NCBI RefSeq assembly: GCF_963662255.1
Contig: NC_085073.1
Span: 1,116,001-1,180,000, forward strand
DNA: 64,000 bases
Direction of reading: 5' to 3'
DNA from: Cinclus cinclus
Taxonomy: Eukaryota; Chordata; Aves; Passeriformes; Cinclidae
A program made the translations under genes and the position numbers. The notes beneath the pieces are model-generated. The model ran no database searches. It was not told the DNA's origin and worked only from the letters and a program-made list of their open reading frames with translations. Positions 61,140-64,000 of the stretch are shown here, one piece after another. How positions within the stretch are numbered: position 1 is the first letter of the stretch; each line of letters begins with the position of its first letter.

Positions 61140-63090
61140 ATTGGCTTTTATTAGCACCAGCTCCAGGAGAGTGATTTTTTTTTTTTTTTCCATGAGCAGC
61201 TTGGTTTACTTCTTGCCCTTCCTGGGTGTCCAGACTGGCCCAAGGCACTATATCAATTGATAAATCCCTGCTGAAAGGGCTGCAACAGGCAAGGAACCTT
61301 CTGTGGAAAACAGGGGCCAAGCCAAGCCAGCAACACAGTACCCTTGCTCAGGATTCCAGCATGGACCCATCCATAAGGTAGTTACCCAGTCCCTTTCCAT
61401 AAGTGGAAAAGCTACTGGAAGATTCTCCACAAGCCACCTAGGCTCTTTCATCCCTTATGTCTGTGTAGTGCTATGCGGGGCTATTGTAGGGCTCGTAGGC
61501 TTTGGCTCAGTTCAGGCCCAGTGTTGGGGAGCAATACAGCCTCACAAATAGTTGTATGAGCACAGCTAGCGATGAACAGGGTTGGGAAGTACTTAGCGTC
61601 TTTATAGAATAAAGTGTGTTGTGTGGCTGTGATACTCTGTAGTTTTTGGTTTGGTTCTGGCACAGGTGTTCCATCTTGGAGCCTACATCCTAAACATAAC
61701 TTTTTTGATGGAGGAGAATGTCTGCAGCAGGGGATGTGGGTCTGCTTTGGGGCACAGCTCTGTTGTTTTCTGCTTACACATGGCTCCTGAATAGGTTGGG
61801 TTCATGCTGCGTAGTCAGCAGTGGATATAACAGCTGCAAGAGGAAAATGTTGGAGATTAACAGTGCCCATATAGTGAATTTTTAAAAATCCTTTCTTTTG
61901 AAGCTCTTCTGTACTTTATGAAAGATTTCGTGGTTTGCTTGACACAAAGACAGACTGGAAGAATAACATCTTCATACCTGCTAGGACATTCAGAGGGATG
62001 TGATAGAACCTAAAGTGTTCTCACACAAGGTAAACCATAAGGAGATATTTGGGTATTTGGACTTACTGAAACTGGAGTTTCCTTTCCAGACTGTCAGAAT
62101 GACTACTTGAAAATAAAGTGGTTTCAGACATGTTTGCTTAGGGGGCTTTTTACTTTTCTTTATAGCTGTGTAAATTTTGTGGCACTGGCTGTGCAGCAGT
62201 CCCATTTTGTTCATGGGAGCATCCCACAGGTGTTCCAGCCATGAATCTGGACCCATCTGGAGCTGAGCCATATCTGGAAGCCAGGTCTCCCACCTAGATC
62301 ATGCTGTGTCTCAGAAAGTTGAGGCTCTTGCTGTCAACTGGGTTGGGATGGAAGAAACCTCTTGCTATGCCCAGACTCAGATCTCAAAGCACCAAAAATG
62401 AGGAAGGGGTGTGGGGTACGAGTAGCTGTTCAGTTTTGGTGGCTAAAATCGATGGGGACGTGTCTAAGTCTGCTCTGCCCGAGACTTGGCACATGAGCTC
62501 TGCTGCAGTTCTTTGCTTGTGAACAAAGTTACATATGTGTTTTATGTAATTTAAGCTGGTGGGACCTGACAAGTATACTTTGCACCACTCTCTCAGTACT
62601 TCAGATTTTTCCCACCTAGCTTAGCCAGACAGTGGTCTGTGTGGACAAGCCTTTGCCAGTTTAATCCCCTGTAACCTAATACAAAAGGAGCTGCAGGGGG
62701 GTGAGTGAGAAGCCCCTCCTAATACTCTAGTACAGGTGAGGGCCTGTGCAGTCTGACCTCCCAAGTGTTCTAGTCTTGCATTCTCTTGGGATCAAGTGGT
62801 GAGCCAGGAGGTCATCACTGAGCTCTCTAGTACCATGCACTAATTGGAAACGGCATCACACCCTTCCCAAAAGCTGCTGCACAGCACAACAGCTCTATCA
62901 AGTCAGTGAGGTCTGAAGCTTCTACAAAGGCATGACTTCGGGGTGGGGCAAAGGTCACAAGTCTGTTGGCTTGGCTTTGGGATGACAGTTCATAGGCAGA
63001 GGTCAGGCAAACTCCATGAGTCTTTGGCAGATGTTTCTAGCACCCATCCAACAAGAAAGGTCATGTTTTAATGCGCAGTATGTTTGGCCA
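61140..63090. other. Convergent intergenic gap TIMM13 / TMPRSS9
   Basis: About 2 kb between the two polyA signals. A poly-T run lies at about 61176-61189. No exon, RNA gene or clear repeat was recognised. Confidence 0.5.
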
Positions 63091-63114
63091 GGTCTTAAGA
63101 TGGGACAAGTTTCA

Positions 63115-63120
63115 TTTATT
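63115..63120 (-). terminator. TMPRSS9: TMPRSS9 polyadenylation signal
   Basis: TTTATT on the plus strand (AATAAA on the minus), about 225 bp beyond the stop codon of the protease exon, giving a short 3'UTR. Confidence 0.6.
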
Positions 63121-63344
63121 TATAGAAAAGGTCTAGAATTTGTACCTCTCTATGCAAAGCAGTTATCAAATGCCTTGGTGTAACAACCAGCAGATCATAT
63201 AACACTGGCATTTGCTTAATACCTGCAAGGCCCTCTTCACCCCTTTGCAACATCAGGAAAATGTACAGTAGCTTAGGGGTTAGTGCATCCTCTGGCAGTT
63301 AATTCTTCTCATTCATCACCTTCCCTGAGTAGTGAAATGCAGTT

Positions 63345-64000
63345 TCAGAGCTTGATGTTCTGCACAATCCAGCCTTGGACAGCTGTGACTTTGGTGTAGA
63401 CACCAGGGAAGTATGGCCTGGCACAGCCATAGCCCCAGCTTGTGATTCCTGCTAGAAACCACTTCCCTGAAGGTTCTTTACATGCCAGGGGCCCACCTGC
63501 ATCACCCTGCAGAGAGAGGAAAAGGATCCAGTATCAAGCCACAGGCAGTGCAGCTCCCCCAGCTGTGAAATGTTCTCCCTGGGGCATGGGCATTTGCTGT
63601 CCTGTTCCCCACTTCCCCAGGAGCCCCATTGCAAGCTGGAGGACTGTTCAGTGATGTACATGCATGAAAAATCTGAGGCTGGGGTCCTGGAACACAGAAG
63701 AGTGTGTTTGGAGGTACAGTAGGGTTGTGGAACAGGCTCCATGTGGTCTCTTACTTAGCATTACCTCTCTTTGTATTTCCCTGACCTGTCACAGGTCGAT
63801 GGGGCAAGCAGCATGAGGTGTATGCAGGATGGATGTGGATAAAAGCAGCAGCTAGTTGATGGATGGACAGACAGCTGAGCTAGGGGAGGCAGGGCAGGGC
63901 ACTCCCGAGAGAATATTGCCTAGGGACTTGGTGCGAACTTTCTCTGTCCCAGCCACAGCATTTGCTGCTCTTGCACTCACTGAACAGCTGTCAACGGTGC
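63345..64000 (-). CDS. TMPRSS9: TMPRSS9 (polyserase-1) C-terminal serine-protease domain, inactive, partial
   Basis: Final exon 63345-63506 (53 codons plus TGA) begins [16 protein letters not shown] and continues with [23 protein letters not shown] and a C-terminal WIVQNIKL. This is the last third of an S1A trypsin fold. Its splice partner is visible at the window edge, 63981-64000, encoding VDSCS before a GTGAGT donor. The joined motif is DSCS|GDAGGP: the S1-pocket Asp189 is kept but catalytic Ser195 is Ala. TMPRSS9 is a type II transmembrane protein with tandem protease domains, and its third domain is known to carry this Ser-to-Ala change in human. Together with the TIMM13 synteny this identifies the gene. 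The rest of the gene lies to the right of the window. Confidence 0.9.

Overview
This is a vertebrate nuclear window, almost certainly from a bird. It holds CR1-type LINE fragments with the typical ATTCTGTGAT-like 3' ends, several avian-type endogenous-retrovirus LTRs, and compact GC-rich genes with CpG islands. The lamin B2 protein encoded here has the 599-600 aa size expected for the bird protein. The gene order LMNB2 - TIMM13 - (convergent) TMPRSS9 matches human 19p13.3, which corresponds to a bird microchromosome (chromosome 28 in chicken). All gene calls come from reading protein families and splice sites; no database was searched.

Layout: (1) 1-1.5 kb: RPL36 on the minus strand. Its CpG-island promoter and first 76 codons are inside the window; the last coding exon lies off the left edge. 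(2) 1.6-23 kb: a gene-poor stretch dominated by transposon debris. It holds two large LTRs of one family that each contain a 24/28-bp VNTR, an abutting LTR of the same family, a nested ERV LTR, an ERVK-like LTR pair at 8.4-9.1 kb, and CR1 fragments. A small GC-rich block at 21.6-22.0 kb has promoter-like motifs. (3) 23.4-53.9 kb: LMNB2 on the plus strand, twelve coding exons, all with good splice sites and continuous phase, followed by a putative 5.2-kb 3'UTR ending near 59.1 kb. Its introns 1 and 11 contain LTRs, and introns 1, 2 and 5 contain CR1 fragments. (4) 59.1-60.5 kb: a short intergenic gap whose human counterpart is the well-known lamin B2 replication origin. (5) 60.5-61.1 kb: TIMM13, three exons, plus strand. 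(6) 61.1-64 kb: a convergent intergenic gap, then the 3' end of a TMPRSS9 (polyserase-1) gene on the minus strand. The visible protease domain has Ala in place of the catalytic Ser.

The genes are housekeeping or cell-structural and do not form one pathway: cytosolic translation (RPL36), nuclear lamina (LMNB2), mitochondrial intermembrane-space chaperoning (TIMM13) and a membrane-anchored polyprotease (TMPRSS9). I found no prokaryotic-type system, CRISPR array, tRNA or convincing ncRNA. The most interesting material is the LTR family that repeatedly carries an expanded minisatellite, the inactive protease domain, the candidate conserved replication origin, and the promoter-like island upstream of LMNB2.
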